64,000 bases of DNA from positions 6,849,501 to 6,913,500 of the forward strand of contig CP071065.1 in NCBI GenBank assembly GCA_017164015.1, written 5' to 3'. The translations under genes were made by a program, and so were the position numbers. The notes beneath the pieces are model-generated. The model worked only from the letters and a program-made list of their open reading frames with translations. It was not told the origin of the DNA and did not search any database. Source of the DNA: Nostoc sp. UHCC 0702. GTDB taxonomy: Bacteria > Cyanobacteriota > Cyanobacteriia > Cyanobacteriales > Nostocaceae. Of this stretch, positions 33,521 through 41,874 are shown one piece after another; the first letter of the stretch is position 1; each line of letters opens with the position of its first letter.

Positions 33521-34726
33521 CTAAAGCCACGGAGATTCTACATTCACCGTCAGAACTTGCTCTACCAGGCTTTCGCCAAGCAGAGTAGAGGTTCCGACTC
33601 CTGTAGCGTTACTTCGGGACTGCCCGTCCCTAGCTTTTGCAAAATTCAGAATATTTATCGCTGCGTTCACATCCCTTTGCAACTGACATCCACAACTACA
33701 TCTGTGTGTTCGAGTTGAAAGGGATTTTTTAACAATTACACCACAATCCGAACATTTTTGAGATGTCATTCTAGGATTGACAGCAACAACTGTGGTACCG
33801 AACTTAGTAGCGAAATATTCTAGCCAACGACGGAAAAGACCCCAAGCCACATCATTAATTGACTTGGCTAAACAGTGATTCCGTACCATGCCTTTGACAT
33901 TCAAGTTTTCATAGGCGACTAAGGCGTTAGCCTTGCATACGTTACGCGCCAGTACAAGAGCGTGTTCATTCCGTTGCCTGTTTACTCTTAAGTGCTTCCG
34001 AGCATATCTGTGTCTAGCTAATCGTCGTTGGTTCTTTCCTTTTTCCTTTTTGTAAATTTGCCTTTGCGCGTGTTTGATTGCTTTGTCAGCTTGACTCAAG
34101 AACTTTGGATTGGGTTCATGATGTCCGCTAGAATCCGAGTAAAAATACTCCAATCCAACATCAAGACCTAACTCACCATCGTCTGTTCTAGACTCAGTTA
34201 TAACTTCAATATCAACTGCAAATTGGCAATAGTAACCGTCAGCTTTCCTGACTAACCGAACGCGCTTTATTGATTTAGTTGAATAGGTCTGGATATCCCA
34301 CTTTCCTAATAGCTTGACCTCACCAATACCTTTTTTATCAGTAAATCGGATGCGTCGTCTTGTTGGATGTAGCGCCCATCCCGAAGTCTTATATTCAACC
34401 GAGCGGTTATCTTTTTGGAACCGTGGATATCCTTTATTCCCAGCTTTCTTAACCTTGCAGTTACTGTAGAATCTATCAATAGCAGTCCACGCTCTCTCTG
34501 TAGCTGATTGGCAAGCCATTGAGTTTAAATCTGCTACAAACCCAAACTCTTTACGCAGTGCGGTAGAGTAATTATTCAAAGCAATCTTATTTATTTTTGC
34601 TTCTCTTGGTGCATCCATCCAGTATCTAACAGCTTTGTTTCGGATGAACTGGGTCGTTCTAATAGCTTCATCTATAGCTCTATACTGCTGTCGATTACCT
34701 TTTACTTTATACTCTAGTACCAACAC
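33521..34726 (-). CDS. tnpB: TnpB RNA-guided endonuclease of IS200/IS605 type
   Basis: 401 residues, full length for TnpB. The RuvC-type catalytic acids are in place: Asp189 (GLDVGLEYFYSD), Glu273 (YENLNVKGM) and Asp352 (RDVNAAINI). A four-cysteine zinc knuckle (Cys325, Cys328, Cys343, Cys345/347: CSDCG...CSCGC) lies between the last two. The N-terminal OrfB_IS605 helix-turn-helix part is also present. It should cut DNA guided by an RNA from the 3' end of the gene and the right end of the element (about 33420-33640, minus strand). It looks intact and so may be active. Confidence 0.92.
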   Translation of the reverse strand: MLVLEYKVKGNRQQYRAIDEAIRTTQFIRNKAVRYWMDAPREAKINKIALNNYSTALRKEFGFVADLNSMACQSATERAWTAIDRFYSNCKVKKAGNKGYPRFQKDNRSVEYKTSGWALHPTRRRIRFTDKKGIGEVKLLGKWDIQTYSTKSIKRVRLVRKADGYYCQFAVDIEVITESRTDDGELGLDVGLEYFYSDSSGHHEPNPKFLSQADKAIKHAQRQIYKKEKGKNQRRLARHRYARKHLRVNRQRNEHALVLARNVCKANALVAYENLNVKGMVRNHCLAKSINDVAWGLFRRWLEYFATKFGTTVVAVNPRMTSQKCSDCGVIVKKSLSTRTHRCSCGCQLQRDVNAAINILNFAKARDGQSRSNATGVGTSTLLGESLVEQVLTVNVESPWL

Positions 34727-34799
34727 TGCTTTATCACCTCCTTAATCTTTCATTTGTTACCAATATGTTAACATCAGCATGAAAACGATGGGGGACAAG

Positions 34800-34955
34800 A
34801 TGAAAGTTAAAAGATTGAATTGTAGGATTACTGACCGCAGATACTATAAATTAGTCTTATTGTCTGCTCAACTAGACCGGACTATCAGTAGTCTTGTTGA
34901 TGAGTGGATAGATTCTTTGCCAGAGCCACAAAAAGAAAACATCACGGTAGGCTAA
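34800..34955 (+). CDS. ribbon-helix-helix-like small protein in the TnpB element
   Basis: 51 residues from the ATG at 34800, 4 bp after a GGGGGA ribosome site. The sequence MKVKRLNCRITDRRYYKLVL, then DRTISSLVDEWIDSL, has the strand-helix-helix pattern of MetJ/Arc-type DNA-binding proteins. It is divergent from tnpB, whose start is only 73 bp away, and lies inside the element's left end. It may repress tnpB or be a passenger. The fold call rests on pattern only. Confidence 0.55.
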   Translation: MKVKRLNCRITDRRYYKLVLLSAQLDRTISSLVDEWIDSLPEPQKENITVG

Positions 34956-35043
34956 AGCCTACATAGTGGCTTTCATCCCTTGCCTGAAGTACGGAGTACG
35001 ACACTACGTGTCTGCTCCTCAAGGGTTTTCAGCCTACCCCTTA

Positions 35044-35541
35044 TAATCCTACAGACTAAGAAGATACTTACAAGAATTTACTTTTTATTGATCTATTTTA
35101 TGTGTTTATACGTAAATAAATGTAATAGATATAGTTTTCCTACTTAAGATAATTTTTAGCGTTCGTCGTTCGCGCAAGCGTCTCCGAAGGAGAAGACGTT
35201 GGCGCAGCCATCGCACCTTTTTTGCGCGACTTCACAAAATCGCGTTGCTCCCATGAGAAAGTTCGTAGTACTCCAGGTTGCTTCATTGCAAAGTTCTTAT
35301 TTGTAAATCGAACGCCCTATTGATGGAGTAACGCCCGATACTGCTCTGTTATCGGACATAAAAAAACCCTGTAGCTCCTATCTGTATCTATATTTGACCT
35401 TTCTGGTACTTTGCTTCAGAGAAATCATTTCAGTTCTAGTAAATAATGATATACTGTTGGCATAGTTACATTTACTTAAATTCTCAGTTTACCCACTAAT
35501 CGGAATTTAAGTAGATAGGTGCAAAAAAACTAACTATGTAA
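35044..35541. repeat. spacer with dispersed repeat text
   Basis: The block 35161-35225 (GTTCGTCGTTCGCGCAAGCG, then CTCCGAAGGAGAAGACG) is the GC-rich dispersed spacer repeat common in Nostocales. The rest is AT-rich with no gene. Confidence 0.45.
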
Positions 35542-35800
35542 AGAATAGCTGCTCGTTTTAACTGGACTCCACAAACAGTCAGACAAGTTTTGCATAAATG
35601 GGAAAAGCTTCGTTTACAAAGACTTTGGGATAAACCGGGTCGAGGAGGAAAATCGAAGTGCAAGGAATCAGATCATAGTTTTTTTGTCAGAATGCCTGAA
35701 AAAGGAACCACGCACATACAACAGTTTTCAATTGGCTCAAAAATTTAGAGAGCGATCGCCAAATAAAAATGAGTGCTGACAGATTAAGACGCAATACAGT
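35542..35800 (+). pseudogene. IS630-family transposase remnant (N-terminal HTH)
   Basis: The reading RIAARFNWTPQTVRQVLHKW, then EKLRLQRLWDKPGRGGKSK, is the winged helix-turn-helix start of IS630-type transposases. After a shift, ECLKKEPRTYNSFQLAQKF and KMSADRLRR of the same family appear in other frames. At least two frameshifts are present, and the DDE catalytic domain is missing. It is a dead fragment. Confidence 0.7.
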
Positions 35801-36198
35801 TCAATTAAGCATTTCTTCCTTCTCTCTGTGTTCTCTGCGCCTCTGTGGTACCCTGCGGTAAGCCGCTGGAGCGTCTACGTTAAAAAAATTGACTTTCATA
35901 AAAAGTTTCGAGAGTGGAAGTCTGAAACTAAACTTTCACCCTATGGACAGGGCTGTTTCATTCCCTAAAAGACGCTGATTTACAAGCTTATCAACCAAAA
36001 AAATCAAGTGGCGAAAAAATGTGATTTGCTCGTGAGCCTGGCGATCGCACTTAAATTTACTCGCAAAGAGCGGTAATTTTTCGATTACCAACTTCCTCAA
36101 ATTTCTGGCTCATACTCTTGACAAAATCCCTACCATTACCTATGAAACAGCCCTGCTTACCATAGGGTGGATAACATTACTAAATTGGAGAAATAATC
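35801..36198. other. spacer upstream of the second RTX-type gene
   Basis: No gene seen. It contains common repeat-like text (CTCTGTGTTCTCTGCGCCTC near 35825) and a GGAGA ribosome site just before the next ATG. Confidence 0.4.
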
Positions 36199-37737
36199 AT
36201 GGCTACTTACACCCTAACTACCAACGGCGATAATCTTACTGGCACCGCAGGTAACGACAGATTTAATGCGACTTATGATGGTGCGGTAACGGATACGTTT
36301 AGTGCTAACGATTTTCTCAATGGTGGCACAGGCATAGATACGTTGTATATTGACCATTTTCTGGATGTTGCTATCACACCGAGTGATGATCTGTGGACTA
36401 ATTTGACAAATATTGAAAATGTTGTAATCAATACAACAGGTAATGCTGCACAAACCATTACTACAGGTGTTAATTTTCAAGCAGCATTCGCACCCCTGGG
36501 CGTAAACTTAACAACAACAACATCCGGGGCTGGTGCGATTAACATTGTCATGACCACATTCACCGGTGCGGCAACACTCACAACAACATCCACAGCAGGT
36601 GCTCAAACTATTGTAACGGGTTCAGGTGCTACTACAGTGACAGCAATATCCGCTGCAGGGGCACTGAATATTAAAGGTGTAGGTCTTAACACGGTCTTTG
36701 CAACCACCACTGGGGCAGGTAGCCAGACTATTGGTGACGGCACTGGTAATGGTCAAAATCTTGTCCTAGTGATGGCCACATCCGCTGGAGGTGCACAAAC
36801 TATAACCAGTACCAGTACAAGTGCGGTCGTAGTGAATGCAACATCCGATGCGGGGACACAAATTATTACAACTGGTTCAGGTGCAGATATCATAACGGCA
36901 TCAACAACAAGTGCTACTAATACAATTGATACGGGAGCAGGCAACGATACGGTTACCATTTTGGCTACGGCTTCGGGTAATTACACTGTCAATGGCGGTG
37001 CAGGGAATGACACCATAACAGGTGGAGCAGGGAATGACACTCTGATTGGTGGTCTCGGTAATGATATTCTGAACGGAGGTGCCGGTGTTGACAATATGGT
37101 GGGTGGTGATGGCTCGGACGTTTATTATATTGACATCGCTACAGATGTAGTAACCGAAACCAATGCTCTTGTCAGTACGGGTGGCATTGATACAGTGAAC
37201 AGCTCTCTTGCAGCTTATACATTAGGTGCGAACTTAGAAAACCTCACCTTAACAGGTACATCTGCTATCAACGGCACTGGTAACACTCTTGCTAACCAGA
37301 TTACTGGCAATAGTGCAGCCAATATCCTCGATGGAGGAACAGGCAATGACATTCTTTTGGGTGGTAGTGGTAATGACACCTTAGTTGGTGGCACAGGCAA
37401 TGACACCTTGACAGGTGGTATTGGTAATGACAGCTTCAGCTTCACGACTAAGACACAAGGCATTGATACCATCACTGACTTTAGCGTGCTATATGACACG
37501 CTGGTAGTTTCAGCGGCTGGTTTTGGAGGAAGCTTGACGGCTGGAGCTATTATCACGGCTGACCAGTTCTGGATAGGGACGGCAGCTCACGATGCTGGAG
37601 ATCGATTTATCTATAACAACAACACGGGTGGGTTGCTATTTGATGCGGATGGCACAGGGGCAATTGCAGGGCTGCAGATTGCTACTCTCACGACCCAACT
37701 AAATCTCACCAATGCCGACATTCTGGTAATTGCCTAG
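36199..37737 (+). CDS. RTX-type calcium-binding repeat protein
   Basis: 512 residues from an ATG with GGAGA in front. The N-terminal third is threonine- and alanine-rich beta-type sequence (AAQTITTGVNF, GAGAINIVMTTF, GAQTIVTGSG) like that of secreted adhesins. From about residue 240, nonapeptide repeats appear (GGAGNDTITGGAGNDTLIGG, GGTGNDTLTGG), and the last ~105 residues match the C-terminal module of the 3844-6192 protein. There is no signal peptide, so export by type I secretion is likely. There is no catalytic domain. A terminator follows at 37844. Confidence 0.78.
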   Translation: MATYTLTTNGDNLTGTAGNDRFNATYDGAVTDTFSANDFLNGGTGIDTLYIDHFLDVAITPSDDLWTNLTNIENVVINTTGNAAQTITTGVNFQAAFAPLGVNLTTTTSGAGAINIVMTTFTGAATLTTTSTAGAQTIVTGSGATTVTAISAAGALNIKGVGLNTVFATTTGAGSQTIGDGTGNGQNLVLVMATSAGGAQTITSTSTSAVVVNATSDAGTQIITTGSGADIITASTTSATNTIDTGAGNDTVTILATASGNYTVNGGAGNDTITGGAGNDTLIGGLGNDILNGGAGVDNMVGGDGSDVYYIDIATDVVTETNALVSTGGIDTVNSSLAAYTLGANLENLTLTGTSAINGTGNTLANQITGNSAANILDGGTGNDILLGGSGNDTLVGGTGNDTLTGGIGNDSFSFTTKTQGIDTITDFSVLYDTLVVSAAGFGGSLTAGAIITADQFWIGTAAHDAGDRFIYNNNTGGLLFDADGTGAIAGLQIATLTTQLNLTNADILVIA

Positions 37738-37843
37738 TGTTCCTTTGGGTGACTTCTATTGCACAATCTTGATGCCTGTGGGAGCTTCAATCATAGTAGT
37801 GGCTGATTGAGAGATGTGGACTCAGCCCTTTGTTAAGTGTCTC

Positions 37844-37878
37844 CTGTCTAAACTGTCAGAACGTTTAGACAGTTTTTT
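37844..37878 (+). terminator. rho-independent terminator of the second RTX-type gene
   Basis: CTGTCTAAAC (37844-37853) pairs perfectly with GTTTAGACAG (37863-37872), then TTTTTTAT. It lies 106 bp after the stop. Confidence 0.8.
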
Positions 37879-38171
37879 ATTAGTGGGACTTAGACAAAAA
37901 ATACCAAAAAAAATAACTCAAATGTATATACAGAGAGACTTAGACATCATTCAGCCTAGTTTCTTGATATATCTGGGTTCCAGGCGTTTTTGGGCATTTG
38001 GTGTATTTCCCTTACCCTGCATGGGTTTGAGGCTTATTTTTCCTCAAAAATGTTTAAGTCCCGTTAGAACCTTAAGGAAGGAGTAAGTAGAAACTGTCAA
38101 AACGAGAAAGAAATTGGTGATTGCTGCGATCGCATCACATCTGACGACTCTCATCGGTAGACTACTTGCAG
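37879..38171. other. spacer, no gene seen
   Basis: Holds a weak open frame without coding character. I see no promoter or RNA gene. The convergent neighbour ends at 38172. Confidence 0.35.
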
Positions 38172-38855
38172 TTAGATTGGTAATACCTCTTCTCCACCGG
38201 GATAGCAGAATGAGGCGCGAGGTGCATAGAAGCCCCAGAGGATTTCCAGTGGTGTCTTGGGACGTAAGGCGTAGACTGAGTGGCTTGGTTCGAGGAAATC
38301 AACAGAGAGGATTTCCCAAGGAGTAACCATCTCAGAGATAAAAGGATAAATTCCACTCACAAATGTGTTATCTACTTTGGTGATATATCGTAATTGACCA
38401 CGGGACACGCCGCCAATAGTACTGCCTACCCTAGCAGTAGTCCGAATAATAGGGATCCCATCAGATTCAGTGGTAGCAACCAAGCGATCGCCATTGAGAG
38501 TAATAGTTGTCTGCCCTGGTGTTGCCGGTACACCGTGTTCTTTAGCGTAGGCGCGGACGGAGGGACTAGAATTAAAATAATGCGTCCACCATCGGCCAGG
38601 AATTGCACCATCGGGAGTATCTAATCCTTGGAGATCGGCACCGATATATGTAAGTGAATATGCACCGAAACCTGAAGTTTGTTCTTCAGTATCGACTACA
38701 TACTGATTCATAAATACAGCACCGTTATTGGCTGGCTTAAGAACATTTGGGACAAGTGCTTTCACGGCTTTAGGATCTGCCGGTATCCACCCGTAGTAAA
38801 GCATTCGACTGTTAATGATTAGTTGTGCAGGGACAAGCTTTTGCTGTTTACTCAT
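38172..38855 (-). CDS. acetoacetate decarboxylase-like protein
   Basis: 227 residues from the ATG at 38855 (MSKQQKLVPAQLIINSRML). A TTG three codons upstream is less likely. The pattern (YYGWIPADPKAVKALVPNVL, then GAYSLTYIGADLQGLDTPDG and GIPIIRTTARVGSTIGG) fits the acetoacetate decarboxylase (ADC) beta-cone superfamily. The lysine pair of the true decarboxylase is not evident, so this is probably an ADC-like enzyme of unknown substrate, as is common in cyanobacteria. It stands alone. Confidence 0.65.
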   Translation of the reverse strand: MSKQQKLVPAQLIINSRMLYYGWIPADPKAVKALVPNVLKPANNGAVFMNQYVVDTEEQTSGFGAYSLTYIGADLQGLDTPDGAIPGRWWTHYFNSSPSVRAYAKEHGVPATPGQTTITLNGDRLVATTESDGIPIIRTTARVGSTIGGVSRGQLRYITKVDNTFVSGIYPFISEMVTPWEILSVDFLEPSHSVYALRPKTPLEILWGFYAPRASFCYPGGEEVLPI

Positions 38856-39063
38856 AAAACGCAATCATTAAGTGGGAACTAACGCGCGAAGTAGTTAAAA
38901 ATTTAGCACAAATCAGTCATCAACTGAGCTAATTTGTAGCATACAACTTCCCAACAATTTTTTAGCATCAGCTGAACGTAACACTATCTTAGATGAATAG
39001 ATTTTCATGCATTAGCGATCGCTGTGAGGATTGAATCAGGATATATATTTAATACTGCTTGCA

Positions 39064-39255
39064 CTAGTGGTAGACTACACTAATACCCAAAGCAACAATC
39101 AACGGGATTAAAATTGGAATCGCAACTATAAGTCCCCATTTGCCAAACTTAATTTCTTCACCTTCAGATTTTAAGAATGCAATCCAACCTACAACTCCCA
39201 TTAAAATCCAGATACACCCAAAAACAAGAAAAATAACAAAAACTGAGTCTTCCAT
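39064..39255 (-). CDS. small two-helix membrane protein
   Basis: 63 residues with two membrane helices (FVIFLVFGCIWILMGVVGWI and WGLIVAIPILIPLIVALGI) joined by a charged loop. An AGAGGT site lies 13 bp before the ATG. No known family. Confidence 0.5.
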   Translation of the reverse strand: MEDSVFVIFLVFGCIWILMGVVGWIAFLKSEGEEIKFGKWGLIVAIPILIPLIVALGISVVYH

Positions 39256-39435
39256 TGCCGTTAAAGACCTCTGCTGAATATAAAGTATGTTAGTTGTCTT
39301 AAGTTAAAGGTGTAAACTTACTCTTGAGCTATTCAATTAGTCAGAGAAAAGTAGCTATTGTATTCAATATTATTCGCCTAGCGGCAATTCATGAATTGCC
39401 GCTAGAAGGTTTAGTCTGCAAAACAGCGCTGAGCC

Positions 39436-40005
39436 TTAGAAAGGAATATCATCGGTATCTGGTTCTGACTCTGGGACTGATGGATAGTTGGTCAGCTCAT
39501 AACCGCTTGATTGGGGGATGGGTTCGGTTGTCTGGGGAACTACGCCAGCTGTGGCTTTAGGTTGAGTAGCTACCGGACGACGTGAATCATTACTGGGAAT
39601 ATCACTAGCAGATGATGCTACAGAAGAGGAAGCTGCACCAGATGATTGTCGTGCAGGAGTTTCTACAACTGATGCATTTCTGGATGCAGTAGTATTAAAA
39701 CCATCTGCTAAAGATTGAATTTGTTGCACTGTTAATTCAGCACGTTTTTCTTTAAAACCTTCTTGACGTTCAACAGTATGCATACCCAAGCGCCCTACTA
39801 AAATCACGCGATCGCCTTGATGGTAGTTTTGCTGAATTTCTGTTGCTAAATTTCCCCAACCTACAACTTTCAATGTGGCTGGCTGCTCCTCTGGCTTCTG
39901 GGAATTGGGAAACTGCACAAGCATTTCCGTAACTGCCAAGTTATCTGCTGTATATCGGAGTTGCGGCTCTTGAACGATTTCGGCCATCAAAACACAGCTG
40001 TTCAT
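39436..40005 (-). CDS. ssb: single-stranded DNA-binding protein
   Basis: 189 residues. It starts with MNSCVLMAEIVQEPQLRYTA, an OB fold of about 105 residues (TLKVVGWGNLATEIQQNYHQ, then GDRVILVGRLGMHTVER), continues with a long serine/proline-rich linker and ends in the acidic tip DTDDIPF that binds SSB partner proteins. A strong AGGAGG ribosome site precedes the ATG. The OB fold differs from E. coli Ssb, as in the divergent cyanobacterial type. It protects single-stranded DNA in replication and repair. Confidence 0.88.
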   Translation of the reverse strand: MNSCVLMAEIVQEPQLRYTADNLAVTEMLVQFPNSQKPEEQPATLKVVGWGNLATEIQQNYHQGDRVILVGRLGMHTVERQEGFKEKRAELTVQQIQSLADGFNTTASRNASVVETPARQSSGAASSSVASSASDIPSNDSRRPVATQPKATAGVVPQTTEPIPQSSGYELTNYPSVPESEPDTDDIPF

Positions 40006-40391
40006 TAGATCCTCCTGATTGGAAAAAGTGCTGATTACGAAAGGGGGTTTTTATATGTAGCGCCAATCAATACCTAAGTATGTTCAATTATTTACATTTT
40101 TTAATCTTGCCTGAATCCATTTCCTACAAGCAGTTTCGTTTTGAGTTATTTTTAGCATAAAAGTCAAGCGATCGCCTTGAGCAGCATTCAAGATGCCACT
40201 CATCACTTTCGCCTGACTGGTACGAGCATTGAATTCTGCATGAGTAGTATGATTGTACCATTAAAATGCTGCTAAGACTAAAACTTCTACTTGGGTAACT
40301 CTAAGAAATAAATTATCCCGGTTGAAGTTGTTGACTGATGACTGATGGCTGATAACTGATGACTGTTAATTGTGAACAGTGGAATATTTTT
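40006..40391. other. spacer with GACTGATGACTGAT repeats
   Basis: Positions 40329-40368 hold imperfect GACTGATG/GCTGATAA repeats. No gene is seen. The ssb promoter should lie at 40010-40100. Confidence 0.4.
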
Positions 40392-41660
40392 TTATTTGGA
40401 AGTCCCTTGTACATGAACAGGAAACACACCCAAGGCAATTAACCGCGCTGGGAGGTCGCGCAAAATGGGCAACTTCAACAAAACAGGTGGTTGGAAGGTA
40501 CGATTTGAGGTGAGAATTGGGGCGAATACTTGCTTTTGAATAAAAGTCTGAAATGCCTGAATAATCCGCGTGGGTAACTCACGTTGACGTTGTACTTTCG
40601 CTAGGTCAGTGAGTTCTACGTGTTGGTTTTTTAGGGGTTTAGTCAGCACATTTGCAGCCACAACAGCATCTTGAATCGCGTAATTAATGCCAACTCCACC
40701 CACAGGAGACATGACATGAGCAGCATCACCGATAAGTAGTAGTCCCGGACGATACCAACGTTTGACACGGCTAGACTCTACCGAAAGAAAGGCAACTTGT
40801 GACCAATCGTGTAAGTTGGCAATGCGATCGCTCAATTCTGGCACAACTTCCACCACAGATTTTTTTAATTCTTCCAATCCAGCAGCTCGCAATTTTTGAT
40901 AGCCTCCTTTGGGGATGACGTAGGCAAGTTGCCATTCGTCCCCACGGTCAAGCATAGCCACAATATGACCAAGAGCGAAACGCCCCATCCCTCCTTCAGA
41001 GTCTTCTGGCTTTTTAGGTAGGCGGAACCAGAGAATATCCATTGGTGGTGAGGTTTCAATTGACTCAAAGCCACCGAGTTGCCTTAAACGTGAATGGCGA
41101 CCATCTGCACCAACTGTAATGATGGCTCGGACTTCGTGCCAGCCACCCCCACCTCGATAGCGGACACCTTGAATTACTCCATTTTCTGTAATTAATTCTT
41201 GTACATTTGCGCCCGTCACTAGCTGAAAATTGGGATATTTTTGTGCTTCTTGGGTGATGAACTCCAAAAATCTCACTTGGGGAAGCATTGTGATATAGGG
41301 GTATCGAGTTTTCAAACGACTAAAATCTGCTAAAGTAACGGTATTTTGAGGAGTTTGAATCCGAATACGGTGCATTTTGGCATGGGGCAATTGTAGCAAG
41401 CGATCGCTTAAGCCCAATTCTTCCATAATTTCCATCACCGATGGATGAATTGTATCCCCTCGAAAGTCACGATCAAAATCTTTGTGTACTTCTAAGAGCT
41501 TGACGCGAATACCTTGACGCGCTAACAAAAGAGCCAACACAGCCCCCGCAGGGCCACCACCCACAATGCAACAATCTGTTGTTTGTACGTCTACAATGTC
41601 ATGAGCAGGGTTAACGCTGGGGTCTTGGGAAGGATTTTCAGTTACATAGGTAGTCATCAT
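40392..41660 (-). CDS. FAD-dependent monooxygenase (UbiH/PHBH type)
   Basis: 422 residues. It has the FAD motif CCIVGGGPAGAVLALLLA (glycines about 34-39), the DG motif ITVGADGRHSRLRQLGG and the GD motif LLIGDAAHVMSPVGGVGINY, the three signatures of class A flavin monooxygenases of the p-hydroxybenzoate hydroxylase group. It would hydroxylate an aromatic or isoprenoid substrate using NAD(P)H and oxygen. The substrate cannot be read from sequence. It is a single gene, divergent from the following ABC ATPase. Confidence 0.82.
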   Translation of the reverse strand: MMTTYVTENPSQDPSVNPAHDIVDVQTTDCCIVGGGPAGAVLALLLARQGIRVKLLEVHKDFDRDFRGDTIHPSVMEIMEELGLSDRLLQLPHAKMHRIRIQTPQNTVTLADFSRLKTRYPYITMLPQVRFLEFITQEAQKYPNFQLVTGANVQELITENGVIQGVRYRGGGGWHEVRAIITVGADGRHSRLRQLGGFESIETSPPMDILWFRLPKKPEDSEGGMGRFALGHIVAMLDRGDEWQLAYVIPKGGYQKLRAAGLEELKKSVVEVVPELSDRIANLHDWSQVAFLSVESSRVKRWYRPGLLLIGDAAHVMSPVGGVGINYAIQDAVVAANVLTKPLKNQHVELTDLAKVQRQRELPTRIIQAFQTFIQKQVFAPILTSNRTFQPPVLLKLPILRDLPARLIALGVFPVHVQGTSK

Positions 41661-41819
41661 AATACCTACTGACAGTCCTACAATACAGGGTAGTTTGCTT
41701 TTTGTGGTTCAATTGGCTTTTTTAACTTTTCGTATTTCTATAGAACGTGTATCATGGGCGCTAAACTGTGCGCTTCGCAAAGTCCAGTGTCAAAAGTCCA
41801 AAGTCCAGAGTTATTAATC

Positions 41820-41863
41820 TTGACTATTGACTATTGACTATTGACTATTGACTATTGACTATT
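41820..41863. repeat. (TTGACTA)n heptamer array, ~6 copies
   Basis: Six full copies of TTGACTA and a partial one, ending 11 bp before the GTG of the ABC ATPase gene. Its ribosome site must lie inside or just after the repeat, and none is clear. Confidence 0.85.
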
Positions 41864-41874
41864 AATTAACACTC

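Larger units (their letters stand above)
33506..35043 (-). mobile_element. IS200/IS605-type element with tnpB only
   Basis: Contains tnpB and a small divergent ORF but no tnpA. At the right end, just after the tnpB stop, CTCCG...CGGAG text forms an imperfect hairpin followed by TCAA (TTGA at 33506-33509 on the plus strand). At the left end, AAAGCCTAC/GTGGCTTT and a longer CCCTTGAGGAG...GCAAGGG stem lie at about 34955-35030. These sub-terminal hairpins, without long inverted repeats, suit the IS1341 subgroup. The exact left end is approximate. Confidence 0.6.
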
